Part shown: positions 57,208-64,000 of the stretch, in pieces | How positions within the stretch are numbered: position 1 is the first letter of the stretch | Layout: each line of letters begins with the position of its first letter | DNA from: Streptomyces sp. ITFR-16 | GTDB lineage: Bacteria > Actinomycetota > Actinomycetes > Streptomycetales > Streptomycetaceae | Direction: 5' to 3' | Assembly (NCBI RefSeq): GCF_031844705.1 | Contig: NZ_CP134609.1 | Coordinates: 2,914,001-2,978,000 of the forward strand | Length of the DNA: 64,000 nt | Notes under the pieces: model-generated | Seen by the model: only the letters and a program-made list of their open reading frames with translations | What the model was told of the DNA's origin: nothing | The model's database searches: none | Made by a program: the position numbers and the translations under genes

Positions 57208-59043
57208 TCAGCCCAGGCGCTGGACCAACGCCCGGTACTCGTCCCACAGTTCCTTCGGGGCGTGGTCGCCGAAGGTGTTGAGGTGCTCGGGGATCAGGGA
57301 CGCCTCCTCGCGCCAGATCTCCTTGTCGACGTCGAGCAGGAAGTCGAGGTCGGACTCGGAGAGGTCCAGGCCCGCGGTGTCGATCGAGCCCTTGGCCGGC
57401 AGGATGCCGATCGGGGTCTCGACGCCCTCCGCCCTGCCCTCCAGGCGCTCGACGATCCACTTCAGGACGCGGCTGTTCTCGCCGAAGCCGGGCCAGACGA
57501 ACCGGCCCGCCTCGTTCTTGCGGAACCAGTTCACGTAGTAGATCTTCGGCAGCTTCGACTGGTCCGGCTTGTCCGCGCCGACCTTGAGCCAGTGGTTCAT
57601 GTAGTCGCCCATGTTGTAGCCGCAGAACGGCAGCATGGCGAACGGGTCGCGGCGCAGCTCACCGACCTTGCCCTCGGCGGCGGCGGTCTTCTCCGAGGCG
57701 ACATTGGCTCCGAGGAATACACCGTGCTGCCAGTTGAAGGACTCGGTGACCAGCGGGACGGCCGAGGCGCGGCGGCCGCCGAAGAGGATGGCCGAGATCG
57801 GCACGCCCTTCGGGTCCTCCCACTCGGGCGCGATGATCGGGCACTGGCCGGCCGGGACGGTGAAGCGGGCGTTGGGGTGGGCGGCGGGCGTACCGGACTC
57901 GGGGGTCCAGTCGTTGCCCTTCCAGTCCGTGAGGTGCGCGGGCGGCTCCTCGGTCATGCCCTCCCACCAGACGTCGCCGTCGTCGGTGAGCGCGACGTTG
58001 GTGAAGACGGAGTTGCCCCACATGGTCTTCATGGCGTTGGCGTTGGTGTGCTCGCCGGTGCCCGGCGCGACGCCGAAGAAGCCGGCCTCGGGGTTGATCG
58101 CGTAGAGCCGGCCGTCCTCGCCGAACCGCATCCAGGCGATGTCGTCGCCGATCGTCTCCACGGTCCAGCCGGAGATCGTGGGCTCCAGCATGGCGAGGTT
58201 CGTCTTGCCGCAGGCGGAGGGGAACGCGGCGGCGATGTACTTGGGGGCCTCCGACTCCCCGCGCGGCGGCGTGAGCTTCAGGATCAGCATGTGCTCGGCG
58301 AGCCAGCCCTCGTCGCGCGCCATGACGGAGGCGATGCGCAGCGCGTAGCACTTCTTGCCCAGCAGGGCGTTGCCGCCGTAGCCGGAGCCGTACGACCAGA
58401 TCTCGCGGTCCTCGGGGAAGTGCGAGATGTACTTGGTGGCGTTGCAGGGCCACGGCACGTCCTCCTGGCCCTCCTCCAGGGGAGCGCCGAGGGTGTGGAC
58501 GGCCTTGACGAAGAATCCGTCGGTGCCGAGCTCGTCCAGGACGGCCCGGCCCATGCGCGTCATGGTGCGCATGGAGACGGCGACGTACGCGGAGTCGGTG
58601 ATCTCGACGCCGATCGCGGACAGCGGGGAGCCCACCGGGCCCATGCAGAACGGCACGACGTACATGGTCCGGCCGCGCATCGAGCCGCGGAAGACACCCT
58701 TGTCCCCCACGAAGATCTCCCGCATCTCGGCGGGGTCCTTCCAGTGGTTCGTCGGACCGGCGTCCTCCTCCTTCGCGGAGCAGATGAACGTCCGGGTCTC
58801 GACCCGCGCGACATCGCTGGGGTCGGAGGCGGCGTAGTAGGAGTTCGGGCGCTTGGTCTCGTCGAGCTTGGTGAACGTGCCCTTGGCAACGAGCTCCCCG
58901 CACAGGCGCTCGTACTCGGCCTCGGAGCCGTCGCACCAGACCACCCGGTCCGGTTCGGTGAGGGCTGCGATCTCGTCGACCCAGGAGACGAGCTCCCGGT
59001 GGTTGGTGGGAACAGTGAGGGGAGCCGCGATGTCGCGCGCCAC
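57208..59043 (-). CDS. pckA: Phosphoenolpyruvate carboxykinase (GTP)
   Basis: A 611-residue enzyme of gluconeogenesis that makes PEP from oxaloacetate with GTP. GTG 59043 has AAGGAG 5 bases upstream; an in-frame ATG 90 bases further up lacks homology. GTP-type motifs are seen: the kinase-1a P-loop [12 protein letters not shown] with the active Cys, the metal/oxaloacetate sites [18 protein letters not shown] and TIGDDIAWM, and [14 protein letters not shown]. The length is typical of the GTP family. It lies between two terminators and is monocistronic. Confidence 0.97.
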   Translation of the reverse strand: MARDIAAPLTVPTNHRELVSWVDEIAALTEPDRVVWCDGSEAEYERLCGELVAKGTFTKLDETKRPNSYYAASDPSDVARVETRTFICSAKEEDAGPTNHWKDPAEMREIFVGDKGVFRGSMRGRTMYVVPFCMGPVGSPLSAIGVEITDSAYVAVSMRTMTRMGRAVLDELGTDGFFVKAVHTLGAPLEEGQEDVPWPCNATKYISHFPEDREIWSYGSGYGGNALLGKKCYALRIASVMARDEGWLAEHMLILKLTPPRGESEAPKYIAAAFPSACGKTNLAMLEPTISGWTVETIGDDIAWMRFGEDGRLYAINPEAGFFGVAPGTGEHTNANAMKTMWGNSVFTNVALTDDGDVWWEGMTEEPPAHLTDWKGNDWTPESGTPAAHPNARFTVPAGQCPIIAPEWEDPKGVPISAILFGGRRASAVPLVTESFNWQHGVFLGANVASEKTAAAEGKVGELRRDPFAMLPFCGYNMGDYMNHWLKVGADKPDQSKLPKIYYVNWFRKNEAGRFVWPGFGENSRVLKWIVERLEGRAEGVETPIGILPAKGSIDTAGLDLSESDLDFLLDVDKEIWREEASLIPEHLNTFGDHAPKELWDEYRALVQRLG

Positions 59044-59223
59044 GATCGCTCCTTGATGAGGGTGTCTGTCTGGTAGGCCCCGTGGGGGCTGCGACCCGGA
59101 TGCTCCACCCCTTCGAATTCCCTTGGCGCTCATCCGGTGCCGACCGCACTCATTTGATCATCCGACCGTTCCGCCCATATGTCCAGGGGGCCGCCCACGT
59201 GAGCATCACCACTCATATCCGCG

Positions 59224-59252
59224 ACCTACGGAGGCGTAGGTACGATGCGGGA
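59224..59252 (+). promoter_or_regulatory. Palindromic operator and leaderless promoter of the TrhA-like gene
   Basis: ACCTACG-GAGG-CGTAGGT (59224-59241) is a perfect 7-base-arm palindrome that overlaps TACGAT (59241-59246), a -10 hexamer six bases before ATG 59253, with no separate ribosome site. A repressor bound here would cover the promoter. Similar CTACGG/CCGTAGG boxes are remembered from Streptomyces fatty-acid desaturase promoters, which would suit a membrane-lipid gene; this is inference. Confidence 0.55.
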
Positions 59253-59951
59253 ATGACTGCTGCTGCCGCCGCACCCGATCCCGCCGGGCTGGAACCAGCC
59301 GGGACCGACGACGTCCCGCTGAAGCCACGCATGCGCGGCTGGCTGCACGCCGGAATGTTCCCGGCCGTCCTGATCGCGGGCATCGTGCTCATCGCGCTCT
59401 CGGACAGCACCCGCGGCCGGATCGCCTGCGGGATCTACATCCTGACCGCGTGCCTGCTCTTCGGCGTGAGCGCGGTCTACCACCGCGGTACGTGGGGACC
59501 GCGCGGCGAGGCGGTACTGCGCCGGCTGGACCACGCCAACATCTTCCTGATCATCGCGGGCACCTACACCCCGCTGACCCTGCTCCTGCTGCCCGAGTCC
59601 ACCGGCACCCCGCTGCTGTGGGCGGTCTGGGCCGCGGCGCTCGCGGGCATCGCCTTCCGGGTCTTCTGGGTCGGCGCCCCGCGCTGGCTCTACACCCCCT
59701 GCTACATCGCGATGGGCTGGGCGGCGGTCTTCTTCCTGCCGGACTTCATGCGCACCGGCGGCATCGCGGTGCTGGTCCTGGTCGTCGTCGGCGGGGTGCT
59801 CTACAGCGCGGGCGGCGTCATCTACGGCATCAAGCGGCCGAACCCCTCACCGCGCTGGTTCGGCTTCCACGAGGTCTTCCACTCGCTGACGCTGGCCGCG
59901 TTCGTCGTGCACTACGTCGGCATCTCCCTGGTGGCCTACAACCACAACTGA
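59253..59951 (+). CDS. trhA: TrhA/hemolysin III family membrane protein
   Basis: A 232-residue protein with seven helices, of the bacterial adiponectin-receptor-like (PAQR) family called hemolysin III. Metal-site residues are in SAVYHRGTW, LDHANIFLIIAGTYTPL and the C-terminal FHEVFHSLTLAAFVVHY (His-x3-His). ATG 59253 is at the +1 of its predicted promoter. PAQR/TrhA proteins are linked to membrane fluidity and energetics. It was chosen over earlier in-frame starts because the promoter overlaps them. Confidence 0.92.
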   Translation: MTAAAAAPDPAGLEPAGTDDVPLKPRMRGWLHAGMFPAVLIAGIVLIALSDSTRGRIACGIYILTACLLFGVSAVYHRGTWGPRGEAVLRRLDHANIFLIIAGTYTPLTLLLLPESTGTPLLWAVWAAALAGIAFRVFWVGAPRWLYTPCYIAMGWAAVFFLPDFMRTGGIAVLVLVVVGGVLYSAGGVIYGIKRPNPSPRWFGFHEVFHSLTLAAFVVHYVGISLVAYNHN

Positions 59952-59974
59952 CCCCGACCGACCTCCTCCCCTCC

Positions 59975-60002
59975 AGGGCCGCGGCTTACGAGCCGCGGCC
60001 CT
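59975..60002 (+). terminator. trhA terminator
   Basis: AGGGCCGCGGCT and AGCCGCGGCCCT (12-base perfect arms) flank a TACG tetraloop, followed by TTC, 23 bases after the trhA stop. Confidence 0.9.
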
Positions 60003-60076
60003 TTCGCATGCCGTCGGGACACCACCGCGCCCCATCACATTGACACCGACCACCTTTTGAGAGTTACTGCCACTTG

Positions 60077-60091
60077 AGTGAGAACTTCACT
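60077..60091. promoter_or_regulatory. TetR-type operator candidate before the MFS gene
   Basis: AGTGA-GAACT-TCACT is a perfect inverted repeat, flanked by partial repeats (ACTTG/TTGA) out to 60073-60095, about 28 bases before the GTG start. The downstream TetR-family gene is the likely binder. A TTGACT-like -35 lies at 60090-60096. Confidence 0.5.
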
Positions 60092-60118
60092 TGACTGCGA
60101 CTATCAAAGGAGTGGGCC

Positions 60119-61636
60119 GTGAACCGACGCTGGTGGGCCCTGGGCGCGCTGGTGGCGAGCATGCTCGTCCTCGGCTTCGACATGACGATCCTCAACGTGG
60201 CGCTGCCGACCATGGCCGGCGACCTCGGCGCCACCACCGGCCAGCAGCAGTGGATGGCCGACGCCTATGTCGTCGTGTTCGCCGCGCTGATGCTTCCGGC
60301 GGGGCTGCTCGGCGACCGGTTCGGCCGCCGAGCGATGCTGATCACCGGCCTCGGCGTCTTCCTGGCCGGCTCGGTCGTCGGCGCGCTCGCCGGCGGAGTG
60401 CCCGCCGTGGTCGCCGCCCGCTGTGTGATGGGCGTCGGAGGCGCGCTGGTCATGCCGCTGGCCCTCGCCGTCCTGCCGTCGCTCTTCGGTGAGCCGAAGG
60501 ACCGGATCAAGGCCATCGGCATCGTCTCGGCCGCATCCGCGCTCGGCATGCCGCTCGGCCCGATCCTCGGCGGCTGGCTGCTCGACCACTTCTGGTGGGG
60601 CTCGATCTTCCTGGTCAACGTGCCGATGGTCGGCATCGGGATCGCCGCCTGTGTGTTCCTGCTCCCCGAGACCCGGGACCCCGCGGCCCCTGAGGTCGAC
60701 GTGATCTCCACCGCGCTGGCCGCGACCGGCCTCGGCGCGCTGATCTACGCGATCATCGAGGCCCCGGGCCGGGGCTGGGGCGACCCGCTGGTCCTCGCCG
60801 TGCTGGCCGGCGGCGCGGCCCTGATCGCCGCCCTCGTCGTCCGCGATCGCCGGGCCGCCCGCCCGATGCTCGACATGGGCCTGTTGCGCCGGCGCCCGTT
60901 CCTGCTCAGCGCGCTCGCCGCCACGCTGGTGATGTTCGTGATGGCCGGGCTGATGTTCATCCTGCCCGGCTACCTCCAGGCCGTGCTGGGCCACGACGCC
61001 TTCGGCACGGGGCTGCGGATGCTGCCGATGATGGGCGGCCTGATCATCGCCGCTCGGGCCGGCGGCCCGGTCACCGCGCGGTTCGGGGCCCGCGCCACGA
61101 TGTCGGCGGGGCTCGTCGTCCTCGCCTTCGCCGCACTGCTCGGCAGCCGTACGACGGTGGACAGCGGCTACGGATTCACGGCGCTGTGGCTCTCCATCGC
61201 CGGGATCGGCTTCGGCTTCGCGGTCGTGCCCGCCATGGACGCGGCACTCGCCGCGCTGCCCGCCGACCGGGCGGGCAGCGGTTCGGGACTGCTCATGACC
61301 GTACGGCAGACGGGCAGCGCCCTCGGGATCGCGCTGCTGGGCAGCCTGCTCGCGGGCGCCTACACGAACCGGCTCGACACCGCGGGCCTGCCGGCCGCCG
61401 CCGCGGACACCGCCGGGGACTCCGTCGTCGCCGCCCACGCGGTGGCCGCGCGGCTCGGCGCGCAGCGGCTCGCGGACTCCGCCGACGCGGCGTATGTGCA
61501 CGGCATGAGCCTGGTGCTGCTGGTCATCGGCGCGACGGCCCTGGTCAGCGCCCTGCTGGTGGGGGCGTTCCTGACGACGGAGCCCAAGCGGCCGGAGGCC
61601 GCCGCGGACGTGGCCCCGGCCCCGGTCGATGCCTGA
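60119..61636 (+). CDS. MFS drug exporter (DHA2, EmrB/QacA type)
   Basis: A 505-residue transporter with 14 helices. GTG 60119 has AAAGGAG upstream. Signatures of the 14-helix drug/proton antiporter group are seen: LDMTILNVALP-like FDMTILNVALPTMAGDLG in helix 1, WMADAYVVVFAALMLPAGLLGDRFGRR (motif A), and LGPILGGWLLDHFWWGSIFLVNVP (motif C). The TetR gene follows after 2 bases. Together they look like a self-regulated export operon for a drug or antibiotic; the substrate is unknown. Confidence 0.94.
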   Translation: MNRRWWALGALVASMLVLGFDMTILNVALPTMAGDLGATTGQQQWMADAYVVVFAALMLPAGLLGDRFGRRAMLITGLGVFLAGSVVGALAGGVPAVVAARCVMGVGGALVMPLALAVLPSLFGEPKDRIKAIGIVSAASALGMPLGPILGGWLLDHFWWGSIFLVNVPMVGIGIAACVFLLPETRDPAAPEVDVISTALAATGLGALIYAIIEAPGRGWGDPLVLAVLAGGAALIAALVVRDRRAARPMLDMGLLRRRPFLLSALAATLVMFVMAGLMFILPGYLQAVLGHDAFGTGLRMLPMMGGLIIAARAGGPVTARFGARATMSAGLVVLAFAALLGSRTTVDSGYGFTALWLSIAGIGFGFAVVPAMDAALAALPADRAGSGSGLLMTVRQTGSALGIALLGSLLAGAYTNRLDTAGLPAAAADTAGDSVVAAHAVAARLGAQRLADSADAAYVHGMSLVLLVIGATALVSALLVGAFLTTEPKRPEAAADVAPAPVDA

Positions 61637-61638
61637 CA

Positions 61639-62280
61639 ATGGAGACCATGGCCGCCACCTCCCGCATCCCCTCCTTCACCGCACCCGAGACACAGCCCAC
61701 GATGGGGCTGCGCGAGCGCAAGAAGCTCAAGACCCGGGTCGCGATCCGGCAGGCGACGTACCGCCTCATCCAGGAGCAGGGGTACGACGCGACGACGATC
61801 GAGCAGATCGCGGAGGCGGCGGAGGTGTCGCCGAGCACGGTGTTCCGGTACTTCGCGACCAAGGAGGACATCGTCCTCACCGACGAGTACGACCCGGTCC
61901 TGGAGGCCATGCTCCGCGACCGTCCGCTGGACGAACCCCCGCTGGAGTCCGTCCGGCTGATGATCCGGGAGGCGCTGACGACGGTTCTCACCGCCGAGGA
62001 CGAGGAACTGCGCCAGCGCACCCGGCTGATGGCGGAGGTCCCCGCCGTCCGCGCCCGGCTGACGGAGTCCATGTCGGACACGGGCAAGGTGCTCTCCCAG
62101 GTGCTCGCCGACCGCACCGGCGGCTCCCCGGACGACCTGCGGATCCGGGTGTTCGTCGCGGCGGTGCTGAGCTCGGTGCGCGAGGTCACGCTGTACTGGA
62201 GCGAGCACGGCCAGGAGGGCGACCTCAGGGCGATGCTCGACCGCGCGATGGACACGCTGGAGAGCGGCCTGCGGCTCTGA
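61639..62280 (+). CDS. TetR family transcriptional regulator
   Basis: A 213-residue regulator. The HTH (about 30-75) is seen in LKTRVAIRQATYRLIQEQGYDATTIEQIAEAAEVSPSTVFRYFATKEDIV. The C-terminal ligand domain is helical. ATG 61639 lies 2 bases after the MFS stop, so it is coupled; ATG 61648 is the alternative. It probably represses the MFS gene from 60077-60091. Such pairs respond to the exported compound. Confidence 0.93.
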   Translation: METMAATSRIPSFTAPETQPTMGLRERKKLKTRVAIRQATYRLIQEQGYDATTIEQIAEAAEVSPSTVFRYFATKEDIVLTDEYDPVLEAMLRDRPLDEPPLESVRLMIREALTTVLTAEDEELRQRTRLMAEVPAVRARLTESMSDTGKVLSQVLADRTGGSPDDLRIRVFVAAVLSSVREVTLYWSEHGQEGDLRAMLDRAMDTLESGLRL

Positions 62281-62302
62281 CCGGGGCCGCCCTCCGCGCC
62301 GG

Positions 62303-64000
62303 TCAGGCCCCGGCGCCGCCGATCGTACGGGCCAGCACCCCCGGGTCCGTCGTCGGCGCGTCGCAGACGAAGTGCCTGCACACATAGGCCGTCGGCTCGC
62401 CGTCCACCATCGGACGGTCCGCCAGCAGCGGGAACTCCGTGCCGGCCGTCTCCCCTGCCGCGACCACCGCACCGGGCGCCCGCCCGAGCAGCGCCGTACG
62501 GTGCAGCTCCCCGCCGACCGGCCCGGCGACCGCCACCTCGCGCGGCCCGTCGATCAGCGCCTCCGCCACCGCGAGCCCCCAGCCGATGAACCGGGGCGCG
62601 CGCGGCCCGAGCGCCTTCACGACCCCCAACGCGCCCTCCGCCCCCGTGCGGTGGGGCTCCGAACCCGTGTACGCGGCGTACGACAGCAGCGCCCCCGCCG
62701 CAGCCGTCCAGCCCGCCGGGGTGGCGCTGTCCGTGGGGTCCTGCGGGCGGCGGATCAGCTGCTCGGCGTCGTTCGCGGTGTCGTACAGCTGACCGCCCTC
62801 GCCGGTGAAGTGCTCCAGCACGATGTCCAGCAGGAAGCCGGCGAACTCCAGCCAGACGCCCTCGCCGGTGACGGCCGCCAGCGCGAGGAAGCCCTCCGCG
62901 ACATCGCCGTAGTCCTCCAGCACGCCCGCGTGCTCCCCGGCGCGCCCGTCCTTGGACGTCCGCACCAGCCGGGCGACGGGCCCCATGTGCAGCCGCACCA
63001 GCAGGTCGGCGGCCTCGGTGGCGCGCTCGATCAGATCGGGCCGGTCGAAGTAGGCGCCGGCCTCGGCGAGCGCGGCGATGGCCAGCCCGTTCCAGGCGGC
63101 GACCACCTTGTCGTCCCGCCCCGGCCGCGCGCGCAGCTCACGGGCGGCGAGCAGCCGGGCCCGCACATCGGCGGCCCTGCGCGGATCGTCCTCGCGCGGG
63201 AGCTCCGGAAGCTGAAGCACGGAGGACCCCTCCTCGAAGGTGCCCTCCTCCGTCACCCCGAAGTACTCAGCGGCGAACGCGGCATCGTCCTCCCCCAGCA
63301 CCTCCCTCAACTGCGCCGGAGTCCAGACGTAGTACGCGCCCTCGACATGCCTCCCGTCCGCGTCCTCGCTGTCCGCGTCCAGCGCGGAGGCGAAGCCGCC
63401 CTCGGCGGTACGCAGTTCGCGGACCATGAAGTCGGCGGTCTCCAGGGCCACCCGGCGGGCCTGCTCCGACCCGGTGGAGCGCCACAGGTGGGCGTACACA
63501 CGGCAGAGCAGCGCGTTGTCGTACAGCATCTTCTCGAAGTGGGGCACGACCCACTCCCGGTCCACCGAGTAGCGGGCGAACCCGCCGCCGAGCTGGTCGT
63601 AGATCCCGCCCCTGGCCATCGCCTCACAGGTGCCGGCCGCCATCTGCAACGCCCCGTCGGCCCCGGTCCGCGCATGGTGGCGCAGCAGGAACTCGACGGC
63701 CATCGACGGCGGGAACTTCGGCGCCCCGCCGAACCCCCCGTACTTCTCGTCGTACTCCCGCGTCAGCCCCAGCAGCGCCTGCGCCTGCTCCGACTCCCCG
63801 GGCGGCCCGTCACCGCCATGGGCGAGGCTGCGCTCGGACAGATCGCGCACGATCCGCCCGGCCACCTCCCCCACCTCGTCGCGCCGGTCGGTCCAGGCGG
63901 CCACGACCCCCTCCAGCACCTGCCGGAAGGAGGGCAGCCCGTGCCGGGACTCGGGCGGGAAGTACGTACCGAAGTAGAACGGCTCGGCATCAGCGGTGAG
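62303..64000 (-). CDS. YyaL-type thioredoxin-domain protein (DUF255), N-terminus off the right edge
   Basis: The frame is open from the stop at 62303 to the right edge, giving 565 visible residues. The missing N-terminus (about 100 residues) would hold the thioredoxin-like domain. The visible start is LTADAEPFYFGTYFPPESRHGLPSFRQVL, a family hallmark at the end of the thioredoxin part. The rest is an alpha/alpha barrel of the six-hairpin glycosidase type: GGFGGAPKFPPSMAVEF, YDQLGGGFARYSVDREWVVPHFEKMLYDNALL, GGFASALDADSEDADG. YyaL/SSP411 proteins may act on mannose-type sugars or in redox control; function is unsettled. It converges with the TetR gene. Confidence 0.92.
   Translation of the reverse strand, partial: LTADAEPFYFGTYFPPESRHGLPSFRQVLEGVVAAWTDRRDEVGEVAGRIVRDLSERSLAHGGDGPPGESEQAQALLGLTREYDEKYGGFGGAPKFPPSMAVEFLLRHHARTGADGALQMAAGTCEAMARGGIYDQLGGGFARYSVDREWVVPHFEKMLYDNALLCRVYAHLWRSTGSEQARRVALETADFMVRELRTAEGGFASALDADSEDADGRHVEGAYYVWTPAQLREVLGEDDAAFAAEYFGVTEEGTFEEGSSVLQLPELPREDDPRRAADVRARLLAARELRARPGRDDKVVAAWNGLAIAALAEAGAYFDRPDLIERATEAADLLVRLHMGPVARLVRTSKDGRAGEHAGVLEDYGDVAEGFLALAAVTGEGVWLEFAGFLLDIVLEHFTGEGGQLYDTANDAEQLIRRPQDPTDSATPAGWTAAAGALLSYAAYTGSEPHRTGAEGALGVVKALGPRAPRFIGWGLAVAEALIDGPREVAVAGPVGGELHRTALLGRAPGAVVAAGETAGTEFPLLADRPMVDGEPTAYVCRHFVCDAPTTDPGVLARTIGGAGA

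Noticed and set aside
1..64000. tRNA, rRNA, CRISPR, insertion sequences, integrase or attachment sites
   Set aside because: No cloverleaf T-loop pattern, spaced direct repeats, transposase motif (DDE) or integrase motif was seen by reading. A tRNAscan or ISfinder search would be needed to exclude small remnants.

Overview
The window is about 64 kb of high-GC actinobacterial chromosome, most likely from a Streptomyces. The coding DNA is GC-rich with strong third-position G/C bias, GTG starts are common, and several starts look leaderless. Family content fits: a GH18 chitinase under a DasR-type box, a SapA-like spore-associated protein, a Tad/Flp pilus locus of actinobacterial type, a GTP-dependent PEP carboxykinase, and many small secreted proteins and lipoproteins. 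I saw no rRNA, tRNA, CRISPR array, insertion sequence or prophage.

Layout. 1-4412 (-): a very large secreted protein cut by the left edge, then a SapA-like protein. 4857-5957 (+): ahpC-ahpD peroxide defence. 6077-11117 (-): AI-2E family permease, secreted transglycosylase-like protein, PhoH2-type PIN-ATPase and a short-chain cis-prenyltransferase. 11314-16831: aldo/keto reductase, lipoproteins, methyltransferase, a type IV prepilin peptidase and a DUF192 protein. 17111-19729 (+): a membrane protein with an internal prepilin-type leader, followed by a lipoprotein. 20671-24446: GNAT, DinB-like, BrkB, RDD and DUF2071 proteins.

24471-38900 (-) is the centrepiece, a Tad/Flp pilus cluster. In transcription order it reads: unknown zinc-ribbon protein, cpaB, cpaE, two tadE-like pseudopilins, tadA, tadB, tadC, histidine kinase, response regulator, flp, tadG-like, lipoprotein, OmpA-like protein. 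It ends with a polymorphic-toxin-like gene and a small downstream gene that could be its immunity protein. The toxin-like protein starts with an almost perfect Flp prepilin leader, carries a Hint-type autoprocessing domain, and ends in a small nuclease-like domain. This suggests that the prepilin peptidase/Tad system traffics a toxin, and it is the best candidate for an undescribed system here. The 17111-19105 protein, with its prepilin leader after four membrane helices, may belong to the same theme.

39498-43625 (+): GH18 chitinase with a DasR-like operator, then a Ser/Thr kinase with a cysteine-rich ectodomain. 43668-50667: a divergent locus that looks like D-amino-acid catabolism (GntP/DsdX-type permease, RidA, IclR regulator, PfkB kinase; divergently a D-amino-acid deaminase and an N-acyl-D-amino-acid deacylase). 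50702-64000: DUF1206 membrane protein, secreted trypsin-like protease, DUF3626, DUF4287, arylamine N-acetyltransferase, AlaA-like aminotransferase, PEP carboxykinase, TrhA/hemolysin III protein under a palindromic operator, an MFS exporter with its TetR regulator, and a YyaL-type thioredoxin-domain protein cut by the right edge.

Coordinates come from reading frames, start codons and ribosome-binding sites seen in the sequence. Functions rest on motif recognition and remembered family signatures; no database search was run.
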